Assembly: GCA_033439765.1 (NCBI GenBank)
Contig: JAULSN010000003.1
Coordinates: 4,836,001 to 4,900,000 of the forward strand
From: Lasiosphaeria ovina
Lineage: Eukaryota; Ascomycota; Sordariomycetes; Sordariales; Lasiosphaeriaceae
DNA: 64,000 bases
Direction of reading: 5' to 3'
Part shown: one piece after another, positions 39,961-50,462 of the stretch
How the letters are laid out: each line of letters begins with the position of its first letter
Numbering within the stretch: the stretch's first letter is position 1
Program-made: the position numbers and the translations under genes
Notes under the pieces: generated by a model
What the model was told of the DNA's origin: nothing
Database searches by the model: none
Seen by the model: the letters and a program-made list of their open reading frames with translations, nothing else

Positions 39961-41949
39961 CTAACGGCGGGGGTGATTGGTGTCAGGAACTTGATCTCTT
40001 ACCAGGCTCGGACACATGATGTATTCATCCTGGTCACCCTGTTTCTTTGCCCGCTGTCGTGGTCTCTTCTTTTCAAAAATATCCGCAACAACCAGCGTAT
40101 GATCCAGTAAGATGACGCGGCACCAGCGCCAGACAGATCCAGAAAGCTCAGAGGGCCACAACCGACAGAATAAAGTGCATTGCTCAATGATTTGTCGGGC
40201 TTGATTGTCCAGCTGCAGCGCTTCCAAGGAAGGTATAGATCTGCTTATCGGATTCTTTTGGTGATAAGCTTCAAACGACACCCGGAGCTTTTCGATTTCG
40301 ACCGTGTTCTCGGCTGCCCATACGATTTCGTCGCATGAACGTGTCATCTGGTTCATCTGTTCAAGTACTTCCCGAAGCTGTTGCAGAGAGACGGAACTCT
40401 CCTCATCCAACGGGCCTTGTTCAGTTCCCCGTTCAAGAGCTCGAACCATGGTGTGCAATTGCAAACAGGACCGTTGAAGCTGTGAGATGGGGCTTTTCAG
40501 GTACGTAATCCAGTCAAGTCTCTTAACTCCCGGATGCTGGAGCTGTCGCTCGAGGTAAGCTGCAAAGGTGGGATTGGTTTGGACCTCAAGCTGTATCTTG
40601 TATTTCGCCATTAGAAATCTTCGACAAAAGTCTTCCAGCAGCGGCCTCGCATGTTCCAATGGGTCCAGAAAGGGCTTTGGTTGTAATGGTGTCCAGGGGC
40701 CGAATGTTTGCCAGGCGACGACAAGCGGCAGTGCAAGCTCCTTTTGATATATGCCATGGAGTTCTTGCAATAGTGGAAAGTTGGAGTCCACGAAAGCCTC
40801 AGGGTTTTGGACTGGCGCTGGCCAAGTTGTGAACAAGGGGTCTCGGTAGTGTATCATGAACCTTTTGAGTTGATCAAGATACTCCATTTGTGACTGGAGA
40901 AGTTCCCACCATGCATTTTGATATTCCAGTTCATAGACGGCCGTCTCTGACCTGTCATTGATTGAATGGAAAATATCGGCCCAAAACGTTTTCGCCAGTG
41001 CCGCTTCTATGATTTCGCCATCTGTAAGTTGCCGGGATGGTGTGGCGGCTCCTTCTGGGTTAGTTCCTTGGGTGGTAGTTGGAGCGCTTGGTTTTGACAA
41101 ATTGGACGCAGAGTCTTCAACTACCGTGTCACGACTTTGCTTCAAGCCCATGGCAGCGGCCAAGACTGCGGTACGCCCGGGCATTGACGATCTGGTCGTC
41201 AAACGAGAACTCAGCCGTGTCCAGTGTCGAGGCATTGTCTCCAAAGATGCTCTCGGCAGTTCGCCGCTCGCCGAGGACGGACTCGGGCACCTGCTTTTCA
41301 GATCCAGGGTAGGTAGCGCGCAAGACGCGGATGTCTCTGCGAATCTGGTTGATGGCGTCGCCTTGGCCCTCCAAGAGCTGCCGAGTGGCGATGGCGGATT
41401 CACTGTAGATGTCAGCACCATCCATGCAAGGTAAGAAAACGATCCTCCCATTCTGTCGTAACAAGTTGTTCATAGGCTGCACTAGGAAACGGGTTTGTCT
41501 CACGTTTGGAGACATTGCAGCAGAAAGCTCAGGGCCGTCGCCTGACCACGAATTTGGACGAGCAGCTCTTTCATCTCACTCTCCTTCCACAAAGCCAAGA
41601 TTTTCTGTGTGGTGGACAAGTCGCCGCGGTCAGTGATGGCGCGGTGGAGGGTCTCGACCTCCTCGTGGAGACAGGAATACAAGAGCATGCAGCCGGTCAG
41701 GGAAGTGTCGCAGGCCGAAGCCAGCTCTGGTCGCCCCTGAAACCTGCCGAACACCTCATCCTGGCGGGTGAGAAAGAGGTCCTGGAGCCGGCTCAGACTG
41801 GCGTTGATGACGGACGACTCGGTGCAGATTGCCGTTATTGTGAGCGTTGAATGAGTGAATTTCCTCCGCAGGTCGCTGAGCTGCTTCGTGACCGAGACGC
41901 ACTTGGCGGCAATCTGGAGAATAGTAGTGGCGATGGTAACGGGGTCCAT
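39961..41949 (-). CDS. STAND N-terminal domain joined to a Dbl-homology (RhoGEF)-like region, one frameshift
   Basis: Exon 1 41949-41504 (MDPVTIATTILQIAAKCVSV ... FLLQCLQ). Intron 41503-41403 (GTGAGA, CTGAC branch, CTACAG). Exon 2 continues TESAIATRQLLEGQGDAINQ ... EFSFDDQIVNARAYR. At about 41170 the frame changes: ARAYR should be followed by VLAAAMGLKQSRDTVVEDS, one base out of register. A 40-nt intron (41174-41135) is a less likely alternative. The C-terminal 400 residues contain WWELLQSQMEYLDQLKRFMI, a long helical core, and LDWITYLKSPISQLQRSCLQ. These match the CR1 and CR3 pattern of DH domains that activate Rho GTPases. A basic tail follows (EKKRPRQRAKK). If intact, it would link an NLR-type signalling domain to Rho activation. 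The DH call is by pattern only. Confidence 0.65.
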
Positions 41950-42981
41950 GATGGTGCCGCCGTCGCCCGTTCGCGTATTTGACGTAGCCGGACGTGGAAT
42001 AATTCTGGAGGTTGTCTGGCCAGGCAGACGCGCGTTCAGTCGCTCGACGATGTCCAGGGCTCAGTGGAAGACGTGACTCGCCTTCGAAATGCAGGCCTTA
42101 TTGGCGGAGACCATGCTGAGTGAGGCTGTGCCCTCCCTAAGAGAAACTGCACAACACGACTCGCTTGGTTTAAGAAAAGTAGGTATGGGAAAATGAAAAG
42201 GAACGGGAGAATAAGAGGCCCCATTTTTCCAACCACCATAATATATCACAAGCCCCTCTGACATTTTCAAATCTCCTAAAATATATCCAAACCCTCGCCG
42301 ACTAGTCAGAGCCTCTTCTAAAACGTGCAAAAAAACCTTTGACGCGGTCACTGCCACTACAAAACAAGTTAAACCACCAACGATACGTCTATGCCCCTTC
42401 CAAAACGTCGAAAGCCATATCCGACGAAGTGACATATAAATCCTCCAAGAGTCTTAAACACAAATTACGACAAGGCCGTAACATGCGAGCATGGGCATGC
42501 AAGTAACATGAGCCTGGGCCCGTGACTGTATCAGTTAAACGAGAAATTGTGGTCTAATGCCTCACCCTTAACAACCCGATCGTTACGATATTCAAGGACG
42601 GACAAAGAGTAACTGCCTGTTACCATTGTGCAATTGACAGTGTGATCTTGTACAAGAGCAAGAGCAGAAGAAAACTCCCAAAAACAGACCAGACGCCATC
42701 GCTATGCAACCATTGTATGAGTTGCCATCACCTGCTCCCCAAAGTCGTGGCTTCTGTGGATTTCATGCAGCCCTCGTGTCGTTGACTTCATTTCCCATCG
42801 TCATACCCAGATGCACTGAAACAAGACCCAGCATAAGACCCAGCAAAAGGAAAACAGTAGACATGCATCTCGCAGCAATCTGCGCCTCGGGCGCTCCAAA
42901 ACTAGCCAACCCGAGGTGGCAAAGACCATGTGCCAGCGCCGGAACCAATGACATCGTGGTCACGACGATTGGGAAGCGACG
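41950..42981. other. Intergenic, no gene seen
   Basis: Promoter of the STAND-N/DH gene and 3' flank of the AMSH gene. No supported frame. Confidence 0.45.
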
Positions 42982-44741
42982 CTAGTGCTTCGTCGGCCGT
43001 AGGTCATGCAACTCGAAATCCAGATTGGAGGACTCGTATACATGGCCGCCGGGGTGACCTGCGTCCGTGTAGATGTTGTCAATCGAGTGCTGGTGAAAGG
43101 TGTCATTGTGCGTGCATTGCAAGATATGCGGGAGACCAGGGGGCTTCGTAAGTCGGAAAATTCCCCATCTACAACAGGTGTTAGTCTTCACGGTGTCCTA
43201 GGCTGGGAGGGGAGAAGGGGGACCGACGAGGGTGTGTGCCGCGGCGCGCAAACAATGGCAATGCTTTCCGCCATCATGACCTGGTATCCAGCTTGAGTGT
43301 GCAAGTCTCGCGAGCTCATGAAACAGGTCTGCGTGGGGTGAGTGTGGATCCAGCCGATGACAATAAGATCCCTGCCCATGCAATACTCGATAATTGCGTT
43401 CTCGTTCTCCGTTTCGCACGTGTCCGAAGTGCACTTCTGTTCGGGGATGAGCAGACACGAAATGAAGAGCGCGTTGTTAACGGGCGTGCCGCATAGAATG
43501 CCGCACATCTCCAAGCCTTGGCGCGTGTTGTCGGCGGCAACTTTCATGAATGTGTCGCGGAGCGTGCTAGGGAGGAACACTGGCCGGATGGGTTCGCCGT
43601 TTTCGAGGTACGCGGCGGGCCTGAAGGTGACTCGCTCCTGCTTCGTGGTCTGGGAAAGTTTGGGGGGCAAGGCGGGGCCGACGTCTGTTCCGGGACTGCT
43701 TGCCTCAAACGGCGAGCTGTATGCTAAGGGCTCCTTGTCTGGACGGGGCGGCGGAGGCCGGGGCCGGAGGGGCTCGTTTTCGGGGAAATCGATAAACTCC
43801 TTTGGCGGCCGCGGTGGTTGTACACTGTACTCCTCCGTGCGCGAGGACAGAGATGGGGAAACGTATCTGAATGGGATGGATTTGTTAATAGAAGGGTAGG
43901 AGTATGAAGCGGAGGGTGTGCTTTCGAGAGCTCGATCTCGAGATTCAGAGGCCCGCAGATCATCGGGGTGGTCCAGACGACGCCTGGTTGTTTCCATTTG
44001 TCTTTGGAGATCATCATCATCAATGGACCTAGTTCCAGGATCGGTATTCAGGGCATTGCGATTCCAACCTTCCCAGAAGCCCGCGTCCCGGCGCTTGTAT
44101 TCCTCGTCCTCGGCCCCCTCGGCGTGGCGTCGACGTCGGTATAGTTCCTTCTTCGCCAGATCTACCGCGAGATCCTGGTGGTCCCTCACGTCCAGAATTC
44201 GAGCCTGTGATGCGTGGTTCCATGATAGCGCAGGGTCGTTGGCCGCGTGCCTTGAGGCAGGGGATGAAGATATCCGTTGGGACTCCCTTGCAACATCCCT
44301 GCGGGCCTGGCGGGCCGCGATGAGCTTCAGGTACTGGTCGTAAGATTCGTCTAACTGCGGCCGTAGAGCCTCCAGAATCTCGATGATGGCGGGGATTCGC
44401 CTTTGTAGGGGCTTGAGGGCCTTGCGTGAATCGGGAGCTTTCGCCTCGGGGTGACTGCCTAGATGTTCGAGAACGAGGATGGAGTATCGAAGAAGGACTA
44501 GGTATGCTTGGGCGAGATTGCCCTCGTGTAGATAGACTTGACCCTGACATTAGTACCCGCCCGTTAGCCCGCAGTCTCGTTGATGGGAGTTGGCGAAGAT
44601 GCGAACCTCGTGATGGATTGTCTCGGCAGCACGTGCCCAGAATTTGAAGCCGATCCTAGGATTCCATTCATATTCCTTCGCCTTTTCAGTTAGTTCCCTG
44701 ACACTCATGGGCCGAACCTCGTCCGAGAATGCGTAGTCCAT
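42982..44741 (-). CDS. AMSH-type JAMM deubiquitinase (Sst2/STAMBP family)
   Basis: Model: complement(join(42982..43168,43228..44543,44607..44741)), 545 residues. Introns are 63 nt (GTTCGC, TACTAAT branch, TGTCAG) and 59 nt (GTCGGT, GACTAAC branch, TTGTAG). N-terminus MDYAFSDEVRPMSVRELTEK plus HEGNLAQAYLVLLRYSILVL is the USP8-dimer/MIT-like helical region. The middle is Pro-rich (RPRPPPPRP). The JAMM zinc site is HTHPTQTCFMSSRD: H445, H447, D457, with Glu390 in LEMCGILCG. The final exon (WGIFRLTKPPGLPHILQCTH) is the conserved AMSH C-terminus, including DTFHQHSIDNIYTD. It cleaves K63-linked ubiquitin from cargo on endosomes with ESCRT-0. An upstream in-frame extension to 45083 is ignored. Confidence 0.92.
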
Positions 44742-45958
44742 CTTGAGTGTACCCGAGGCGCCAATCGCGTGGGAAGATGCGGAGCGAAATCGACCGAGAC
44801 CAAAGACCGGAGCGCCGGGGAATGCTACCGGGAGACTGCGGCGATGTTCTTTGCAACCATAGCTGGCTAGGGCAGTCTCGGAACCTGGCGCCTTCGAAGG
44901 GTCGGATGGAGTCGCACAAGGTTTGGTTTGCTCTCTGAGCTCAGCGTCAATGGCGGCGGCGGAACCAGAGAGTTGGAAGGCCGCGTCGACGATGCTGCAG
45001 CATTCCCCACACCCCCACCATAGATGGAGGTTGCCTGTGGCGGGGCAACTCAGCTTGCGCCGCAGATCAGGTGGGTGGAGCACAGGCCAGGTCCAGCGAC
45101 GACGCCCTGAACGCTGTCAAGGCGAACTGAATGCCCGCCGTGTGCGAGACGATTTGGACCCCCGAAAAGGAAAGCCCGTGAAAAAGTGTTCGCAGCAACG
45201 GTATGGCGACATGGACGGTTGATGAAAAGCTGACAACGTCATATTGAGGTTGCACTAGCAAGTTTGACCGCTTCTTAGTGGCTTCTATCGGCTGTCTTGA
45301 TGGACATGGAAACGGCGCAATTCCATTTTCGTTTGGGCAACTGTGGGCTCAAAGTTTAAAAACCGATCACTGTTTTCTCTCTTGCTCAGTGGCTCACCTC
45401 GAGCTTGTCTTCTCAATATCTTTAAATTTTCGGATTGCCTCCTTTTCTGTACACGTACATACTTCCCGAGCAGCGGTCATTTGAATTCTCGCTTCTTTTC
45501 CCGTCGACCACTCGGAAGGCCCTTCCGAATTTTCTCTTGGGTCCCATTTTCGATTTCATCGGAAATTTCCGGAACATTTAGTTGGGGTGGAAAATGACTC
45601 TTGAACCGTGCCCCTGTTGGCCTCGCCGTGAAGCCTTCCCAGCCTCCAGCCCTGGCTTGCGTTCGGCCGTGTAATTGGGCAAAAAGGCAAGACAAGGCTA
45701 GAAAGCGAGCCATGGGGCGAACAATGGGCGAGCCAAATTTTCACCTATTAAATGCGCTTGCCGGCGCGCGAAGGCATCTTGGGTCTTTCTGTTCTGTATC
45801 ACTTCTGTTCCCAGCGTCTCTGGAATTACCTGCTGTCTTTGATGTACGCTGTTTTAATCCCCGGATACCCATTCTAGCTCGAACTCTGCCACCGCAAAGA
45901 TGGTTTCTTCTGTTAGTTCACAGGCCACCTCCATAAACCAGAAATGCCAAGGTAAAAA
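44742..45958. other. Divergent intergenic region, no gene seen
   Basis: 5' flanks of AMSH and of the 45959 gene. ORFs at 45278-45936 are of random composition. Confidence 0.5.
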
Positions 45959-46636
45959 ATGCAGACCCGAATAACATCCCTGGGACACAGAACACTAATC
46001 CGTAGTTACTTCCTAGCAAGCATTGAGGCGTGCATGGACTACTTGGTCTCCGAGTTGGGCCGGCTTTGTGTGCCACAAGAGACCAGCTTGTTTGGCCTTC
46101 TGAGCCAGTGCCTTGCCAAGTTCAACGACACGTTCGCTATCGATGACAGGCAGGGCGTTCTCTTAGGCCCGTCTGGCCTGGAGCGGATCTTAAACTCCAT
46201 CTTTGATACCGATTCCCGTGCCTTTGTCACCGACAAGTCCCTACGCATCCTGGCCGGACTCGACGACCACGACAAGACCTGCTTGTTTATTCAGGCTGTA
46301 GCCGGCATGGCATTGGTCTTCCGGCGACTTGCTTCGACGTCAGCAGACCTGACGCCCAGGTTGTTCTCGAGAGAGCTCCAGCTGTTTGCCGAGAGCGAGC
46401 ACCGACGAAGCATGCTCGAGCAGGTTGGGGGCACCTCCTTGTTTAGCTCATGCTATACCACGAGTGCCATGGTGGACTTTCTGGCGGCCGTGGTCGAGGA
46501 GCGGGAGACTGCCCACAACGAGGTTCCACCGGCGAGCTTTGTCACTGAGGACTTCCTCAGCGACAATGTTACCTCGGAACGGCCATGCAAAAACATGGGG
46601 CTGCTGTGGGGATTTACCATCATGGCCATCAACTGA
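45959..46636 (+). CDS. Hypothetical 225-residue protein
   Basis: ATG 45959 (MQTRITSLGHRTLIRSYFLA), stop TGA at 46634. The sequence has a normal globular mix with helices (ACMDYLVSELGRLCVPQETS; DDHDKTCLFIQAVAGMALVF; SAMVDFLAAVVEERET). No signal peptide, membrane segment or known motif is seen. An ATG at 45942 followed by GTAAAA could mark an upstream mini-exon. It is convergent with the prefoldin gene, 224 bp apart. A lineage-specific protein is possible. Confidence 0.55.
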   Translation: MQTRITSLGHRTLIRSYFLASIEACMDYLVSELGRLCVPQETSLFGLLSQCLAKFNDTFAIDDRQGVLLGPSGLERILNSIFDTDSRAFVTDKSLRILAGLDDHDKTCLFIQAVAGMALVFRRLASTSADLTPRLFSRELQLFAESEHRRSMLEQVGGTSLFSSCYTTSAMVDFLAAVVEERETAHNEVPPASFVTEDFLSDNVTSERPCKNMGLLWGFTIMAIN

Positions 46637-46860
46637 GGAGAGGACGCTACGAATCGAGAGGGTCATAACTGTACAACATCATTATAATCTCCATTCTGGG
46701 CGTAGAGCGCGGCGTTTGGGGTAATTTTTCACTGTTCTCGATATAGGTTATCCGCATTTTAATGACACATCTCCACGACCAAATATGCCTTGAAACATTT
46801 TCCAAGAGATTACTTGTTGTTTGGGGGCAGAAGACTTCACCCATCCTTGAAATTAACGCA

Positions 46861-47448
46861 TCATGCTGCCACTGCCTGCTGCTGTTGCCCGCTAGCGGCT
46901 TGCGCACTCGTCTGGAGCTGGATAATCTCGCCCTTCTTCTTCTCGATCTTAACTTGGGTTTCCTTGATCTGTGTCTCCAGCCGCTGTCTTTGAAGGAGGG
47001 GAGCAGTTAGTTTGCCAACTGCTTGCCCGTGGATGCTTATGTGACGGGCGTAGACCTACATTTCTTTGCCGATAAACTCCAGCCGTCCATTGACCGTGCT
47101 CTCGGCGTCCGATTTGTCTTGTTTGAGCAGGATGGGGCCGATGAGCTTGTATATCGTCTCATCGTCTTTCAGCTTTACAAACTCCTGTCAGAGCGAAGGT
47201 TTAGTAAAAATTGCACGGGTTTCTTTGGCAGAGCAGTGTTGCAAAGGGGGAGGTAACAAACCCTTTGCACTCCAAGATTCTCCTGCTTCTGGGCTTCCAA
47301 CTTTTGCCTGGACAGCACGGATTCCTGTAGGTCTACGGTACGTGTCAGTGGCCAAGCGTGAAGATGCATGGAATAAGACTCAAATACCTTTTTGCAGCTT
47401 TGTGAAGTCTTCAGACAGGCTTTGCAGCCGTGCCTGAACGTCGGCCAT
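46861..47448 (-). CDS. YKE2: Prefoldin subunit 6
   Basis: Model: complement(join(46861..46987,47060..47184,47262..47332,47388..47448)), 127 residues from four exons; every junction keeps frame. Introns are 55, 77 and 72 nt (GTATTT/GTAG, GTTTGT/CTGACAG, GTAGGT/CAAAG). Protein: MADVQARLQSLSEDFTKLQK, DLQESVLSRQKLEAQKQENL, then EFVKLKDDETIYKLIGPILL, and a C-terminal helix RLETQIKETQVKIEKKKGEI. This is the beta-type prefoldin layout: two coiled-coil helices around a short hairpin region. Prefoldin is the cytosolic hexamer that delivers nascent actin and tubulin to the CCT chaperonin. The length matches the family (114-129 aa). It is divergent to VPS4. Confidence 0.93.
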
Positions 47449-48122
47449 CGAAATTTAGGAGAGTGGTGGAAGCTCTCTTGGGACGATCAGAAATACTAGG
47501 CGAAACAACGTCTGGGCAAGACGTTCGGATCTGTATAAGAAAACTCAAAGACGGTGCAGCTATCTCGGGCTCTCAGTTGGGCAAGCTGGGAGGCTAGCCG
47601 CTAGGCAGGCATTTGAGAATTCAGCAGTGACGCTCACGTCCGAATTGCGTGGGGCCCAGATGTTAGTGGAAGCGCAGGGGATCCATACAAAGCACTAACA
47701 GATTCCAGAACCCCACCCCACCAGCCGGTCGCTGTGGCGTCAAGGACGGGAGGACGACCCCGCGCTAGCGCTTCCAGGTCAACACGAACGAACCGACAGG
47801 CGGCGGATTCCTCAGTTGCCAAGTTCCTGTCCGTCTTCTGCCCTCACCAACTGCGCCGGTGACGACAATCTTGAGAACATTGTCCGGATTTCAACCGAGC
47901 TCTGTGGCTGACATTAAGACGAAAACATTGCGGCCCCGCCAAAACTTTTATTGGAACTTACCCTTCCGACCGCCGACGGCAAACCGATAAACAACAGCAT
48001 CGACACGGCGGGCGGTTCCCGGCGCACGGCAGACCGAATCGACCAGACACAACGGCGTCGGCGGCTTGCGACCTGAAACCACTGCACCTGGTGCCACTGC
48101 CCCTGCTACTGCAACTGTAATC
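47449..48122. promoter_or_regulatory. Shared divergent promoter of prefoldin 6 and VPS4
   Basis: 674 bp between two start codons facing away from each other. No TATA box stands out. The VPS4-proximal 120 bp is CA/GC-rich leader sequence. Confidence 0.5.
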
Positions 48123-49628
48123 ATGTCGAACACCGACTTCCTTGGCCGCGCGATCGAGCAGGTGCGCAAGGCCATCGAGGCCGACAATGCGGCCCAGTAC
48201 GAGAAGGCGTACCAGATGTACTACCAGTCGCTCGAGCTGTTCATGCTGGCGCTCAAGTGGGAGAAGAACCCCAAGTCCAAGGAGATGATCCGGGCCAAGA
48301 CGGGCGAGTACATGGACCGGGCGGAGAAGCTCAAGTCGCACCTGGCGGACGCGGACGGCAAGCGCAAGAAGCCCGGCATGCTGGGCGCCAACGGCACGTC
48401 GACGGGCGGGACGGGCAAGGGCAAGGACGGCGACGAGGGCGCGGCGGCCGGCGGCGAGACGCTCGACGAGGACAGCAAGAAGCTGCGCAACGCGCTGGCC
48501 GGTGCCATCCTGCAGGACCGCCCCAACATCAAGTGGGACGACGTGGCCGGCCTCGAGGGCGCCAAGGAGGCGCTCAAGGAGGCCGTCCTGCTCCCCATCA
48601 AGTTCCCACATCTGTTTCACGGCAAGAGGCAGCCCTGGAAGGGCATCCTGCTGTACGGCCCGCCGGGAACCGGAAAGAGTTACCTCGCCAAGGCCGTCGC
48701 GACGGAGGCCAAGAGCACCTTCTTCAGCGTGAGCAGTTCGGACCTGGTGAGCAAGTGGATGGGAGAGAGTGAACGGTATGTCTACAGCGTCTATGGGCTT
48801 TACTGTTTCCCCTACGCTCTCGAACGGTGCACTGACAACTGCTTCCTGTCTACAGGTTAGTCAAGCAACTCTTTGCCATGGCGCGAGAAAACAAGCCGTC
48901 CATCATCTTCATTGACGAGATCGATGCGCTGTGCGGGCCCCGAGGCGAGGGCGAGTCGGAGGCGTCGCGGAGGATAAAGACGGAAATGCTGGTGCAGATG
49001 GATGGCGTGGGCAAGGACAGCAAGGGCGTGCTGATCCTCGGCGCGACAAACATTCCCTGGCAGCTGGACGCCGCCATCAGGCGCCGGTTCCAGAGGAGAG
49101 TACACATCAGCCTGCCCGATCTGGCGGCGCGGACAACCATGTTCAAGCTGGCCGTGGGCGACACAAAAACGGCCCTCCAGCCCGAAGACTTCCGCGAGCT
49201 GGCCATACAGGCCGAAGGCTACTCTGGCTCGGATATTGCCATCGTGGTGCAGGATGCGCTGATGCAGCCCGTGCGCAAGATCCAGCAGGCGACGCACTTC
49301 AAGAAGGTAATGATTTCTCCCCTTCCCCTCCTCCACTCACGGGCTCTTTTCCCTACCCAGTTACTACGACAGTCAGAAGCAGATTACTGACCCAATCTCG
49401 GCACAGGTCACCCACGATGACAAGGAGATGTTAACGCCGTGCTCGCCGGGCGACCCGGACGCGATCGAGATGGGGTGGGAGAGCGTGCCGTCGGAGGAGC
49501 TGCTCGAGCCGTACGTGGAGAGGAAGGACTTCATCAAGGCCATCAAGTCGAGCCGGCCGACCGTGTCGGACGTCGACCTCAAACGCAACGAGGAATGGAC
49601 CCACGAGTTTGGTAGCGAGGGCGCATAA
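48123..49628 (+). CDS. VPS4: Vacuolar protein sorting ATPase VPS4
   Basis: Model: join(48123..48775,48856..49306,49407..49628), 441 residues. Introns are 80 nt (GTATGT...CTACAG) and 100 nt (GTAATG, ACTGAC branch, GCACAG). The N-terminal MIT domain is residues 1-75 ([20 protein letters not shown]). A Gly-rich linker follows at 85-115. In the AAA domain, Walker A GPPGTGKS is at 179-186, Walker B IIFIDEID has D238/E239, and the arginine finger region is [10 protein letters not shown]. The C-terminal VPS4 helix is [20 protein letters not shown]. It disassembles ESCRT-III filaments on endosomes and at the nuclear envelope. The length matches yeast Vps4 (437 aa). Confidence 0.97.
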
Positions 49629-50462
49629 CCTGTCCCCCCTTTTACCACGGAGGGAGCAGTAGTATTTCCAAGGGCCGAGTTTTATAAACTGGAGACCCCC
49701 AATCAGCCGGGCATGTTTCCCTCAACAAACACGACCTGCGGTTAGGTATGCCCCGTGCCGTAAACACAGATTATATGGCAGACTTGATGTACTTTTTTCT
49801 ATATCCATCCACATGGGCCGGCCAACTAGTAATCTGGACTGAAGCGGGAAATTGGTTTCTGGGACGGGAAACGGGGTGAATTCTTTTTTTTCTCTCTCTC
49901 AGGAGCTGGCGCGTGGCGTTTGGTAATTAGAACTCTCTCAAAAACCGTCCCGAACAACAGCAGCAGCAGTATCCTACCTACGTAGCGTTCATAGTGACGG
50001 ATAATCTGGCCATGTCATGCTATTATGAAATCTAGCATCAACCAGTTCTGTACGCAGTACAATGCTTGGAAATAGAGATACCCGGAGAGAAAGGATAAAC
50101 AGAGGCCAATTGCCGCGCAGTATCATGTAATATTTCGAGTCGTCACCGTTGGCGTATCTCTCAAAGCACAGCACCAGAAGATGCCACAGAGACGTGGTTC
50201 GTGGGAAATGGCAAGAACGCACTACACTGAAAATGCAATTTCTTTGGGACTGGATTTTATATTCGAAGCTTCTTTTCCATCTCCACTGCCCTGGCTTTGC
50301 TGGCAATGGTATGATACAGTCCAAAGAAACTTGGACAAGCAGGCATCTCTCAACCATATCCCCAAACTCCATTTTACCAGACCCTACCCACAAATAAACG
50401 CCCAGAAGATGAAGACCGGCCAAAGGAACAAAGAAGAAGGACATACAAAAATCCATGCTCGG
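49629..50462. other. 3' flanks of convergent VPS4 and NOP58
   Basis: No gene seen. A minus frame at 49989-50456 is a random open frame extending past the NOP58 stop. Confidence 0.5.
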
